Assembly (NCBI GenBank): GCA_902532675.1
Contig: CACAIY010000002.1
Coordinates: forward strand, 1 to 38,773
From: an uncultured SAR86 cluster bacterium
GTDB lineage: Bacteria > Pseudomonadota > Gammaproteobacteria > Magnimaribacterales > Magnimaribacteraceae
Reading direction: 5' to 3'
Length of the DNA stretch: 38,773 nt
The position numbers and the translations under genes are program-made. Of the stretch, positions 6,863 through 15,584 are shown piece by piece (the first letter of the stretch is position 1; the number at the start of each line of letters is the position of its first letter). The notes below the pieces were generated by a model. It was not told the DNA's origin. It made no database searches and saw only the letters and a list, made by a program, of their open reading frames with translations.

Positions 6863-9351
6863 TTTGCTCTGTTTAAACCCGAATCAATTATCCAGTGAAT
6901 AAGTTTTCTGTGAGCCTTGGTGGGCCTGTGAGAAGAAGATTTTTTCATTAGTTTCTCAATATCTCTTAGAGAATTGTAAGCAGCAGCTGTAGCAAATTCG
7001 TCATAATAATCCGCAGTTAAAATACCTATTAGTCTTCTAACGTAGCTAGTTTGTAAATTTCTTCTAATTGAAGACACTTCAGAATTCATATCTTCTAAGA
7101 AAACTGCTTCAGTAAGGTCGTCAATAACTTCATAGACACTGTAATCATTACCGTAAAGTTGCGTGTCAGTTATTCTTGAAAGTGTCCATGCGCTTAAAAT
7201 ATGGTCTAAAACTTTATTTTGGATTCCAAGAATGATCTTATGAATCTGCGGATCTTCATGTTCACCTCGAAGATCGAACATTCTTCTTTCTAGTTGAACT
7301 TTAGATAGTAATGATGCGTTAATTGGGAAAGCTTCACTTGAGAATGCATGTTTTGATAAAACTGACATTGCTCTTCTTTGCTCTTCTGAAGGAGTGGGAG
7401 TATAGGGCTCTTTCCTATTAGGATCTTGAGGGTTTGACCTTTCAACGTAAACACCTCCAATATATCTTGAAACAACTTCTAGAGCTCTTTGGTGCTCTCT
7501 AAGTATAATTTTATGTGCATTCCTGTATTCTTCCCAACTCTTAGCTTTATTAGCAAATTTACCCGGCAATTCTTTTTGAGCATGATTTACTAGTTCAATC
7601 CTTTGAACAGAGTAGGTTATAGGATCATTCGTAAGATCATTAATCATTGCTCTAGGGTCTATTCCCCAGCCGGCAGATCTCATGTCTTCAGAATCATTAG
7701 CAAACATGTGTTCAGGTTTGTTTGACTCACTAAGAATACTTCTTCTTTCTTCTGCAGTTAAATTAGGAGTGTATCCAAATTTAATAGCCCATTTATCGTA
7801 GGGACCAGGAACTATGTCGTAATAATCACCTTGTTCATACCCTAATGGGGCAAGGTTTATAGCAGGGTATTCCATCACAGAAGCTGTAACACCTACCTTG
7901 CTAGTTATCTCAGGTTTATGAACATCCTCGGTATTATGAAGAAAGCTACCCTTAAAATTATGGTTAAGACCTAAAGTATGTCCTACCTCGTGCAGTGTCA
8001 ATCTTATAATGCTTTGTTCTATTATTTTAGGATCATTAATATTTAAAGAATCTGCGAACATCATGCCTTCCTGGATCATGCTGCCTGAAAAGCATTCATT
8101 TCCTGTTTGCGAACCGTTAAAGATGCCGTCTACGTTAAGTCTATTGGTTAGATAAACCCACTCCAACATAATATCTGCTCCAATAATTTCGCCCGTTCTA
8201 GGGTTGGTGAAGCTAGGTCCGTATCCTCCAAAAGGAGGGTTTGGAGATGAAGTCCATCTGAGAACGTTATACCTTATATCACCTGCATCCCAATCAGCAT
8301 CATCAGGTTGAACTTTAACTTGTATAGCATTTTTAAAACCTGCTTCTTCAAAAGCACTGTTCCAAGCTAAAACACCTTCTTTTATATAATCTCTAAGCTC
8401 TAGAGGTGTCGTATTTTCTATCCAAAATACTATAGGCTTAATGGGTTCAGATAATTCTTTACCTGGATCTTTCTTTTGAAGATCCCATTTGCCTATTAAA
8501 TCCATGTACGGAGTTACATCTTTAGAAGAAAGGTTAGTTACTCTATCTGAAAAATAACCAATAGACTGATCTTCTATTCTAGGTTCAAAATTATTATCGG
8601 GCATTTCTATAAAGCTGTACCTCACTTGAATGCTTACATTTCTTGGATCAGCAACATCTTCATCATCGTATTCATAAGAAGGAGCGCTTTCAATAACGTG
8701 TTCAACCTCAAAATCAGTATTTTTTTCATAGTTGTATACCCCTAATACTCTTGATTTAGTTGGACTAACTTGTCCCCAATTAAATCTTGATGAATGGTAG
8801 TCATCATCCGATGAAATAGGTTTAATAATGGTCAAATCTTCTGAAAGAAGTAAGCTCGAAATATTGACTAAAAACTCATCCTCATCCTCATTTTTACCGG
8901 CAATAGGTAGAACCTTAAAAGTAGAGTCAGACGTATTTGTGCCTTTAGATTTTGCTAAGGGAGTCCCTTCATCAAAAGTATAACTCGTTAAAACCCTTAT
9001 GAACCTTAAATTCTCTATGTCTTTTTCTATTCTGAAAACACCATTATCTAAATAGCTACCCTTATTTCTTCTTGCAGCAACTACACCGTTTACAACGTGA
9101 GAGAAGTAAATAAATTCTTCATCGAGTTGATCTTTTTTAATCTTTAAGTAAATGTCGTTTGTTTTTGGATCTCTAAAGCTAATAAAAAAGCCCTTAAGTT
9201 CTTCAAATTCTTCAACCATTTCTTCAATATAAACTTCCTCTTCCTCTTCTTCCTCGGAATCTGACGATTCTTCCTCTGCAAGCAAATATGGGTTTAATAA
9301 TAGAAAAATTATTAATAAGGTTTTATCTGAAAATACTTTTATGTGATTCAT
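6859..9351 (-). CDS. exported zinc metalloprotease, metzincin-like (DUF5117/DUF5118 type)
   Basis: An 830-residue protein with an N-terminal signal peptide (residues 1-25), so it is periplasmic, outer-membrane-linked or secreted. A strongly acidic stretch follows at residues 26-50 (SDSEEEEEEE). The catalytic core contains HEVGHTLGLNH, which fits the metzincin consensus HEXXHXXGXXH: His454, His458 and His464 as zinc ligands and Glu455 as base. A candidate Met-turn lies downstream in ASVMEY. The regions before and after match the large DUF5117/DUF5118 zinc-dependent proteases seen widely in marine Gammaproteobacteria and Bacteroidetes; this family call is from memory of the motif layout. It lies between two oppositely oriented neighbours and has its own leader region. 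Its likely job is breakdown of proteins or peptides outside the inner membrane. Confidence 0.85.
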   Translation of the reverse strand: MNHIKVFSDKTLLIIFLLLNPYLLAEEESSDSEEEEEEEVYIEEMVEEFEELKGFFISFRDPKTNDIYLKIKKDQLDEEFIYFSHVVNGVVAARRNKGSYLDNGVFRIEKDIENLRFIRVLTSYTFDEGTPLAKSKGTNTSDSTFKVLPIAGKNEDEDEFLVNISSLLLSEDLTIIKPISSDDDYHSSRFNWGQVSPTKSRVLGVYNYEKNTDFEVEHVIESAPSYEYDDEDVADPRNVSIQVRYSFIEMPDNNFEPRIEDQSIGYFSDRVTNLSSKDVTPYMDLIGKWDLQKKDPGKELSEPIKPIVFWIENTTPLELRDYIKEGVLAWNSAFEEAGFKNAIQVKVQPDDADWDAGDIRYNVLRWTSSPNPPFGGYGPSFTNPRTGEIIGADIMLEWVYLTNRLNVDGIFNGSQTGNECFSGSMIQEGMMFADSLNINDPKIIEQSIIRLTLHEVGHTLGLNHNFKGSFLHNTEDVHKPEITSKVGVTASVMEYPAINLAPLGYEQGDYYDIVPGPYDKWAIKFGYTPNLTAEERRSILSESNKPEHMFANDSEDMRSAGWGIDPRAMINDLTNDPITYSVQRIELVNHAQKELPGKFANKAKSWEEYRNAHKIILREHQRALEVVSRYIGGVYVERSNPQDPNRKEPYTPTPSEEQRRAMSVLSKHAFSSEAFPINASLLSKVQLERRMFDLRGEHEDPQIHKIILGIQNKVLDHILSAWTLSRITDTQLYGNDYSVYEVIDDLTEAVFLEDMNSEVSSIRRNLQTSYVRRLIGILTADYYDEFATAAAYNSLRDIEKLMKKSSSHRPTKAHRKLIHWIIDSGLNRAN

Positions 9352-9394
9352 ATTGATATTATTCTAATTAATGTAGTTCTCCTTGAATTCTTTA

Positions 9395-9400
9395 TATAAT
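9395..9400 (+). promoter_or_regulatory. possible -10 box for the five-gene operon
   Basis: TATAAT lies 48 bases before the ATG at 9449, in the 97-base gap between the divergent protease gene and the operon. No convincing -35 hexamer sits 16-18 bases upstream. The gap must also hold the leftward promoter of the protease gene, which I could not locate. Confidence 0.3.
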
Positions 9401-9448
9401 AGAATTTAGGGAGCGATACTATATCAGATTTAATAATGGGATTTCATT

Positions 9449-11152
9449 ATGTATGACTTACTTATAAAGAATGGCCTTGTTTACGATGGAAAAGGTAATG
9501 AAGCTTATATAGCTGATGTTGCTGTCAAAGGAGAGAAGATATCTAAAATTGGAGAGATAGATGAAAAAGCTAAGAAAGTTATTGATGCGAAAGGAAAAAT
9601 CGTTACACCTGGATTTGTTGATATTCATACTCATTTTGACGGACAAGTAACTTGGGACCCTTATTTAAGGTCATCTACCTACCATGGTGTTACGACAATA
9701 GTTACAGGAAATTGCGGGGTAGGCTTCTCGCCTTGCAAACCTGAACAAAGAGACTGGCTTATTGGTTTGATGGAAGGGGTAGAAGATATACCTGGCACTG
9801 CTTTACATGAAGGCATTGAATGGGATTGGGAAACTTTTCCTGAATATTTAGATGTTTTAGACAATAAACCTCTAGCAATAGATGTAGGAACCCAGATTCC
9901 GCATGGCGCTGTAAGGGCTTATGTAATGGGAGAAAGAGGCATTAACCATGAACCAGCTACGGATGAAGAAATATCAAGAATGAAAGAAATAGTGAAAGAA
10001 GCCATACAGGCTGGCGCTTATGGATTTACTACGTCTAGAACTGAAAAACACAGTGATGTAGAAGGCAAATTAACTCCAAGCATAACTGCACATAAAAAGG
10101 AATTAGTTGAGATAGCAAAGTCTTTGGGCGAGTTAAAGCAAGGTGTATTACAAGGAATATCTGACTTTTATAACTTTGAAGAAGAATTCGATATTTTTAA
10201 ATCTATGTCTAAAGAATCAAAAAGACCAATTTCCATTACAGTAGAACAACAAGATGCAAGACCAGACTGGTGGCACCAATTACTTGATGGGATAGAAGAA
10301 GCTCAAGAAGAAGGTATAGATATGTATGGTCAAGTCCCCCCAAGGGCAACCGGTATTCTTATGGGTTTAACTGCTACTTTAAATCCTTTCCTTTTTTATC
10401 CTTCTTTTCAACAGTTAGCTACTCTCTCGCTTGAAGAAAAGGTTAAAGCGTTAAGTGATCCTGAAATGAAAGAAAAGATTTTGTCAGAAGAACCAGTTTC
10501 AATTAATCCTCTAGTTGATGAGATTGTAACTTCCTATAACAAAATGTTCAGACTTGGAGATCCAGCAAATTATGAACCAGGCCCTGAAGATTCATTCTTT
10601 TCGGAAGCTAAAAGAGAGAGCAAGTCACCTCAGGAAGTTGCCTACGATATGATGCTGGAAAAAGATGGAAGAGCTCTTATTTATCATCCTCTTTTTAATT
10701 ATCAACCTGGAGATCTTAGTTTCGTAGAGAAAATGTTAAAACATCCATTTACAATCTCAGGTTTAGGTGATGCCGGTGCACATTGCGGAGCAATCAGTGA
10801 CGCTAGTTTTCCTACTACTTTAATACAGCATTGGTCTAGAGATAGGGAAAGGGGATCTAAAATTCCATTAGAAACTACAATAAAGATGCAAACTTCTGAA
10901 ACTGCTCAACTTCTGGGTATTAACGATAGAGGTATTCTTGAAGAAGGGTATAAGGCTGATATTAATGTTATTGATTACGATAATTTAACCTTACATGAAC
11001 CAGAAATTATTAATGACCTTCCTGCAGGTGGAAGAAGATTAGTCCAAAAAGCATCTGGCTATGAATACACAATAGTTTCTGGAGAGGTTGCTTTTAAAAA
11101 TGGAGAGCCTACTGGAGCTTTAAACGGAAAGCTTATAAGGAATTTGCATTAA
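9449..11152 (+). CDS. amidohydrolase family 3, N-acyl-D-amino-acid deacylase-like
   Basis: A 567-residue cytoplasmic amidohydrolase. The N-terminal beta-sandwich (YDLLIKNGLVYDGKGNEAY) leads into the metal motif HTHFDGQ with His60 and His62. NCGVGFSPC follows, whose Cys89 sits where D-aminoacylases carry a metal-bridging Cys. A late GLGDAGAHCG segment supplies the catalytic Asp, and the C-terminal sandwich contains KADINVIDYD. The family hydrolyses amide bonds of N-acyl-D-amino acids or related compounds. This protein is longer than classical D-aminoacylases (about 480 residues), and the substrate is open. It is the first gene of a tight operon with a mini-Smr protein, two 2-oxoglutarate dioxygenases and a second amidohydrolase; the next gene's GTG directly follows its TAA. 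Confidence 0.87.
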   Translation: MYDLLIKNGLVYDGKGNEAYIADVAVKGEKISKIGEIDEKAKKVIDAKGKIVTPGFVDIHTHFDGQVTWDPYLRSSTYHGVTTIVTGNCGVGFSPCKPEQRDWLIGLMEGVEDIPGTALHEGIEWDWETFPEYLDVLDNKPLAIDVGTQIPHGAVRAYVMGERGINHEPATDEEISRMKEIVKEAIQAGAYGFTTSRTEKHSDVEGKLTPSITAHKKELVEIAKSLGELKQGVLQGISDFYNFEEEFDIFKSMSKESKRPISITVEQQDARPDWWHQLLDGIEEAQEEGIDMYGQVPPRATGILMGLTATLNPFLFYPSFQQLATLSLEEKVKALSDPEMKEKILSEEPVSINPLVDEIVTSYNKMFRLGDPANYEPGPEDSFFSEAKRESKSPQEVAYDMMLEKDGRALIYHPLFNYQPGDLSFVEKMLKHPFTISGLGDAGAHCGAISDASFPTTLIQHWSRDRERGSKIPLETTIKMQTSETAQLLGINDRGILEEGYKADINVIDYDNLTLHEPEIINDLPAGGRRLVQKASGYEYTIVSGEVAFKNGEPTGALNGKLIRNLH

Positions 11153-11377
11153 GTGAGCTCTCATATCCTCGATCTTCATGGGAAAAGACATCATGAAGTT
11201 GATTTGATGGTAGAAAATTTTATATATCTTAATCAAGAAGAGATGCCTTTAACAATAATCTGTGGCAATAGCAGTAAGATGATTTCAATTGTAAAAGAAG
11301 TTCTTGATAGATCACTTTCAGACTACAGAGAAGGTGAAGGTAGTGAATACGGCCAAATAAAGGTATTCAAACTATAA
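11153..11377 (+). CDS. stand-alone mini Smr-like domain protein
   Basis: Only 74 residues, from a GTG that immediately follows the stop of the amidohydrolase. HILDLHGKRHHEV matches the start of the Smr domain (DLHG motif plus following helix). A MPLTIICGN strand and a C-terminal EYGQIKVFKL strand match the rest of the fold, whose usual size is about 80 residues. The HGxG/TGxG loop typical of Smr nucleases is replaced by CGNS, so nuclease activity is doubtful. Smr domains usually act on RNA or DNA, for example in ribosome rescue and MutS2. Why one sits in a catabolic-looking operon is unclear. The next gene starts nine bases downstream. Confidence 0.62.
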   Translation: MSSHILDLHGKRHHEVDLMVENFIYLNQEEMPLTIICGNSSKMISIVKEVLDRSLSDYREGEGSEYGQIKVFKL

Positions 11378-11386
11378 TTAATACTG

Positions 11387-12172
11387 ATGGATATAGAGCA
11401 GGTTGGTCCAGTAGGGGCAGAAATAACGGATATAGACTTAAGTGTTTCTGAACAAATTCCAGTAAAGGCAATTGAAGAAGCTTTCTTGAAGCATTCAGTT
11501 TTAGTGTTTAAAAACCAAAAGTTATCTCCTGAAGATTTAAAAAATATTTCTTTGATTTGGGGTGAGCCTTTAATTCATCCTGTATTTAAAGGGATGGAGA
11601 ACTATCCTGAAATTATTGAAATTAAGAATTTAGGAGAAAAATACCATACAAATGCTCACTGGCATTCTGACGTTACCTTTGAAGAGGAACCACCCAATGC
11701 CACTTTGCTGTACTCTCTTGAGATACCTGATGAAGGCGGGGACACATTGTTCTCTAACCAATATTTAGCATATGAAGATTTATCTGAAGAGCTTAAAGAA
11801 AATTTAACTAATAAATTAGCTATCCATAGTAATTTAGGAGTTTTGATTTTATCTGGAGGTAAAGCTAAAGATGCTAAAGAGGTAGAACACCCAATTTTTA
11901 GAACACACCCCGAAACTGGAAGAAAAGCTCTTTATCTTACTGAAGCATTTGTTAAAGAAATAAAAGATGTAGAGTCTAAATTTTCTCAAGAAACTTTAAG
12001 TGCACTATATAAACATTCCTCTAATGAGAGTTATATTTATCGACATAAATGGACCGCAGGAGATCTAGTTGTGTGGGATAATAGATGTGTTCTGCATTAT
12101 GCTGAACATGGATATGGAAATCAAAATAGAACTATGCATAGAATAACTACTGCAGGGAGCAAGCCACTGTGA
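11387..12172 (+). CDS. TauD/TfdA-family Fe(II)/2-oxoglutarate dioxygenase
   Basis: A 261-residue enzyme with the complete facial triad: His93 and Asp95 in AHWHSD, and His237 in VLHYAEHGY. Arg248 and Arg252 sit 11 and 15 residues after the distal His, the same spacing as the 2-oxoglutarate-binding arginines of TauD. VGAEITDIDLS near the N-terminus is a further family mark. These enzymes hydroxylate a substrate using O2 and 2-oxoglutarate, often releasing sulfite, an amine or a phenol; the substrate cannot be told from sequence. Its TGA overlaps the GTG of the next gene (GTGA), so the two are translationally coupled. Confidence 0.9.
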   Translation: MDIEQVGPVGAEITDIDLSVSEQIPVKAIEEAFLKHSVLVFKNQKLSPEDLKNISLIWGEPLIHPVFKGMENYPEIIEIKNLGEKYHTNAHWHSDVTFEEEPPNATLLYSLEIPDEGGDTLFSNQYLAYEDLSEELKENLTNKLAIHSNLGVLILSGGKAKDAKEVEHPIFRTHPETGRKALYLTEAFVKEIKDVESKFSQETLSALYKHSSNESYIYRHKWTAGDLVVWDNRCVLHYAEHGYGNQNRTMHRITTAGSKPL

Positions 12173-13497
12173 GCAAAACAACTATAAAAAATTGCAAAAT
12201 TATTAATGAAGGAGAAATATTTGAGTCTGACCTACTTATAGAAGACGCTAGAATTTCTAAAATTGATTCTTCTATAGATTCTCAGGGAGATGTAATTGAT
12301 GCGACAGGTTTATATTTAATGCCTGGGGTTATAGATGACCAAGTTCATTTTAGAGAACCAGGATTAACCGAAAGAGGAAGTATAAAGACCGAATCCTTAT
12401 CGGCAATTGCAGGAGGCACAACTTCATTTATGGATATGCCAAATGTATTACCTCCAACACTAAATTTAGATTTATGGAGAGATAAAATATCAATTGCTGA
12501 GCAAAATGCCTCTGCAAACTTTTCTTTTTATATGGGTACTTCTAATACAAATATTGACGAGATTAAGGCAATTAATCCTAAAGAAGTCTGTGGGATAAAG
12601 ATCTTTATGGGAGCTTCTACTGGAAATCTTCTTGTTGATAATGAAGACAGTCTAAACAACCTTTTTAAGGAATCTCCAGTCATAATCACCACTCACTGTG
12701 AAGACACTCCGATGATAAAAGACTTAGAAGAAAACTATCTTGAAAAATATGGATCAAAAATTCCTGTAGAAATGCACGCAGATATAAGATCTCGTGAGTG
12801 CTGTTTAAAGTCTTCTAAAAATGCAGTTGAATTGGCTGAGAAACATCAAGCTAACTTGCATATATTGCATATAACTACTAAAGATGAGATTTCATTATTC
12901 TCAAATAAGCCCTTAAATGAGAAATTAATAACTGCAGAAGTATGTGTACCTCACTTGTACTTCTCGAAAGAAGATTATGAAGATAAAGGTACTCTCATTA
13001 AATGCAATCCATCTATAAAGGAAATGTCAGACAGAGAAGCATTAAGAAAAGCTTTGTTGGAAGGTTATATTGACTATGTAGCTACTGATCATGCACCGCA
13101 CTTATTAGAAGGTAAATCAAATGACTATATGGAATGCCCCTCAGGAATGCCAAGCGTGCAACATACATTATTGGTTCTTCTAGAGCTTGTCAGAGAAGGT
13201 GTTTATTCGTTAAAAGATTTGCCATATTATCTATCTCACAAAGTTGCTGATAGGTTTAAAATCATAGATAGAGGTTACATCAGAGAAGGATATTGGGCTG
13301 ATTTAGTTTTAGTTGATCTTGATTCACCTCAATCTGTTTCCAGAGAAAACGTTAGTTATTTTTGTGGATGGTCTCCTTTTGAAGGAGACACTTTTAATTC
13401 AAAGGTTGTTAGTACCTTCGTTAATGGCAACTTGGTATACAATGAAGGTAAGATCATAGAATCTGGTCGAGGTGTTCAATTAGAGTTCGATAGATAA
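12169..13497 (+). CDS. dihydroorotase-like cyclic amidohydrolase
   Basis: A 442-residue amidohydrolase from a GTG start overlapping the previous stop. The metal-site region reads DDQVHFREPGLT. Lys144 in GIKIFMGAS is the expected carboxylated bridging lysine. Further metal ligands follow in TTHCED, LHILHITT and ATDHAPH, and the C-terminal WADLVLVD returns to the beta-sandwich. The motif set matches dihydroorotase (third step of pyrimidine synthesis) of the type common in Bacteroidetes. In that type the first His of the usual HxH pair is Gln, here Gln58 before His60. It could be the cell's PyrC or a related hydantoinase/allantoinase-like enzyme serving the operon. The position between two oxygenase genes, away from other pyr genes, keeps that question open. 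Confidence 0.82.
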   Translation: MSKTTIKNCKIINEGEIFESDLLIEDARISKIDSSIDSQGDVIDATGLYLMPGVIDDQVHFREPGLTERGSIKTESLSAIAGGTTSFMDMPNVLPPTLNLDLWRDKISIAEQNASANFSFYMGTSNTNIDEIKAINPKEVCGIKIFMGASTGNLLVDNEDSLNNLFKESPVIITTHCEDTPMIKDLEENYLEKYGSKIPVEMHADIRSRECCLKSSKNAVELAEKHQANLHILHITTKDEISLFSNKPLNEKLITAEVCVPHLYFSKEDYEDKGTLIKCNPSIKEMSDREALRKALLEGYIDYVATDHAPHLLEGKSNDYMECPSGMPSVQHTLLVLLELVREGVYSLKDLPYYLSHKVADRFKIIDRGYIREGYWADLVLVDLDSPQSVSRENVSYFCGWSPFEGDTFNSKVVSTFVNGNLVYNEGKIIESGRGVQLEFDR

Positions 13498-13499
13498 TT

Positions 13500-14312
13500 A
13501 TGACTCAAGAAGTGAAGGTGCATGACAACAACAAAGGCTTTGAATGGTCTATGCCAGTTGGTCCATATGAATTCTTAAGCCCTGAACAGATCACAAGTTT
13601 TGATGAAAATGGATTTGCTGTCGTTGAAGATGCTTTTACATCTGAAGAAATAGAAAAAGTTTTAAAAAAAATAGACCCTTTTGAATTCAATGTAACTGAA
13701 GCTTTGAAAGGGTTAGATGGAGGCAAGTTCTTTATAAGTCGGGCTGAAGAGATTACATTTACCACGCATTTAGTTACTCAATCTAAAGAATTAAAAGAAT
13801 TTAGTAAACACGAAGTTTTTGCAGGTATATGCAAGGACCTGATAGGAGATAATGTTAGACTCTATTGGGATCAAGCAGTGTATAAAAAACCTGGAACTAA
13901 AGATGAATTTCCGTGGCACCAAGATAATGGTTATACGTTTATTGAACCTCAAGCTTACTTAACGTGCTGGGTAGCCTTAACTGATACTGATGAAACAAAT
14001 GGCTGTCCTTGTGTTATGCCAGGCTTGCATAAAAAAGGAACTTTACATCATGAAACGACTGACATAGGTTATGAAATTCCTTTAGATTCATCAGATTCTG
14101 TAACACTTCCTCTTAAAGCTGGAAGCATCGCAATTTTTTCTTCTTTAACCCCACATCGTACAGGTCCAAATCTTAATAAAGATATAAGGAAAGCCTACAT
14201 TCTTCAGTATGCTCCTGAAGGATCTAAGAGATTAATATCCCATTCACTTTCTGAAGAAGTGAATGAAGAATCTCGTCAATACTTTGTGCTAAAAAACGGA
14301 TCTAGAGTTTAG
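13500..14312 (+). CDS. phytanoyl-CoA dioxygenase (PhyH) family protein
   Basis: A 270-residue Fe(II)/2-oxoglutarate dioxygenase. The triad is His140 and Asp142 in WHQDNGY plus His219 in LTPHRTGPN. Arg230, 11 residues later, is placed to bind 2-oxoglutarate. LTCWVALTDTDETNGCPCVMPGLHKKG is the PhyH core. Family members hydroxylate acyl-CoAs, ectoine, quinolones, phosphonates and other small molecules, so the substrate is not predictable. It is the fifth and last gene of the operon, two bases after the amidohydrolase stop. Its TAG overlaps the TAA of the convergent flavoenzyme gene by four bases, leaving no room for an intervening terminator. Confidence 0.88.
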   Translation: MTQEVKVHDNNKGFEWSMPVGPYEFLSPEQITSFDENGFAVVEDAFTSEEIEKVLKKIDPFEFNVTEALKGLDGGKFFISRAEEITFTTHLVTQSKELKEFSKHEVFAGICKDLIGDNVRLYWDQAVYKKPGTKDEFPWHQDNGYTFIEPQAYLTCWVALTDTDETNGCPCVMPGLHKKGTLHHETTDIGYEIPLDSSDSVTLPLKAGSIAIFSSLTPHRTGPNLNKDIRKAYILQYAPEGSKRLISHSLSEEVNEESRQYFVLKNGSRV

Positions 14313-15448
14313 TCTTCTACGAATCCATTTAGTCTTTCATAAGCTGTAATAAAGTCTTCCTTAAACTCTTGAACTACATCGCTTGCAGAAATGCTTGCAT
14401 TCATTAGACCTACACCTTGTCCTACCCAGTGAGTAGCTAGACCCTTTGCTCCATCATGACCACCTTCAGCCAGTTTATTAACCTTAGCTAAAGCTGGCTC
14501 AGCTACCATAGGTTGTAGTGGCATCGGTAGAGGGTCTGGAGCTTTGTCTGATTCCCAAGCATCAGTCCAAGGAGATACAAGTTGCCTAGAATGTTTTCCA
14601 GTTCTACTTCTTGACCTTACTGTCTGGCTAGAATTAGCTGCAATCATTTTTTCTTTCACAATTGGATGAATTTCTGATTCAACTGTTGTTAACCATACCG
14701 AACCACACCAGGCTCCAGAAGCTCCCATGGTCATTGCTGCTGCCATTTGTTTACCTGTAACGATACCACCGGCGGCCAATATCGGAACATCACCATAAGG
14801 TTGTATAGCTTCATAAACTTCAGGGATAAGGACCATAGTTGAGACGCTTCCACAATGACCTCCAGCCTCTGTTCCAGAAACAACCAAAATATCTACTCCT
14901 GCCTCGACTTGATTAATTGCGTGTTGTGCAGTTCCGAGTAGAGCTGCAACTTTTACGTCATTATCTTTTCCCATTTTTAGCATCCAATCTGGCGGTACGC
15001 CTAACGCATTTGCTATGAGTTTTATAGGGTGATTAAAGGCAACATCCAGAAGAGCTTTCGCTCCACCAGATTGTGTATTAGCTGCAAATCCTGATCCTCC
15101 TGTATCTATAGATCTTAGTTCAGGGGAAGGAATGTCATGATTTTCTAATACATCTGCTCTAAAATCTGCATATTCTTGAGGAATCATTCCTACTAATTTC
15201 TCAGCATCAAACTTCTCATCTTTACCAACCATTTTGTTAGGTATTAAGACGTCAACTCCATATGGTTTTCCGTCTATGTGCTCATCTATCCACTTTAGCT
15301 CTTTCTCTAATTGCTCAGGCGACATTCCTACAGCCCCAAGAACACCACATCCTCCAGCTTTAGAAACTGCAACTACAACATCTCTGCAGTGAGTAAAAGC
15401 CACTAGTGGAAATTCTATATCCAACATTTCACATATTTTTGAATTCAT
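14309..15448 (-). CDS. nitronate monooxygenase-like FMN oxidoreductase (first copy)
   Basis: A 379-residue TIM-barrel flavoprotein of the NMO / 2-nitropropane dioxygenase family. The phosphate-binding and active-site marks are GTEAGGHCGS, with the conserved His, then AAGGIVTGKQMAAAMTMGASG. Members oxidise alkyl nitronates, and others are enoyl reductases or NAD(P)H:quinone reductases, so the name is a family label. AAGG lies upstream of the ATG. A 36-codon ORF for a single-helix membrane protein ends 25 bases upstream on the same strand, an arrangement repeated at the second NMO-like gene at 23591. It converges on the PhyH gene with overlapping stops. Confidence 0.87.
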   Translation of the reverse strand: MNSKICEMLDIEFPLVAFTHCRDVVVAVSKAGGCGVLGAVGMSPEQLEKELKWIDEHIDGKPYGVDVLIPNKMVGKDEKFDAEKLVGMIPQEYADFRADVLENHDIPSPELRSIDTGGSGFAANTQSGGAKALLDVAFNHPIKLIANALGVPPDWMLKMGKDNDVKVAALLGTAQHAINQVEAGVDILVVSGTEAGGHCGSVSTMVLIPEVYEAIQPYGDVPILAAGGIVTGKQMAAAMTMGASGAWCGSVWLTTVESEIHPIVKEKMIAANSSQTVRSRSRTGKHSRQLVSPWTDAWESDKAPDPLPMPLQPMVAEPALAKVNKLAEGGHDGAKGLATHWVGQGVGLMNASISASDVVQEFKEDFITAYERLNGFVED

Positions 15449-15473
15449 TTTTCTTTACCTTATTGTTTAAATT

Positions 15474-15584
15474 TTAATAAATCGATTGCAAGTAATTAGC
15501 TAAAATAATTTGGCCAATAACTACTACAGCAATGATTATTGCGAATACAGCCATGTATTTATAGGTCTTTTTATCTTCATCCAT
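15474..15584 (-). CDS. small single-helix membrane protein upstream of NMO-like gene
   Basis: A 36-residue ORF (ATG at 15584, TAA at 15476-15474) with GGGAG placed eight bases before the start, one of the better ribosome binding sites in the window. Residues 1-10 are charged and polar (MDEDKKTYKY). Residues 11-30 form one hydrophobic helix rich in Ile, Val and Ala, and the tail LQSIY is short. This looks like a tail-anchored inner-membrane peptide. It ends 25 bases before the NMO-like gene, so both are probably on one transcript. I recognise no family. The alternative is a chance ORF, but the placed ribosome binding site and clean helix argue against it. Confidence 0.6.
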   Translation of the reverse strand: MDEDKKTYKYMAVFAIIIAVVVIGQIILANYLQSIY

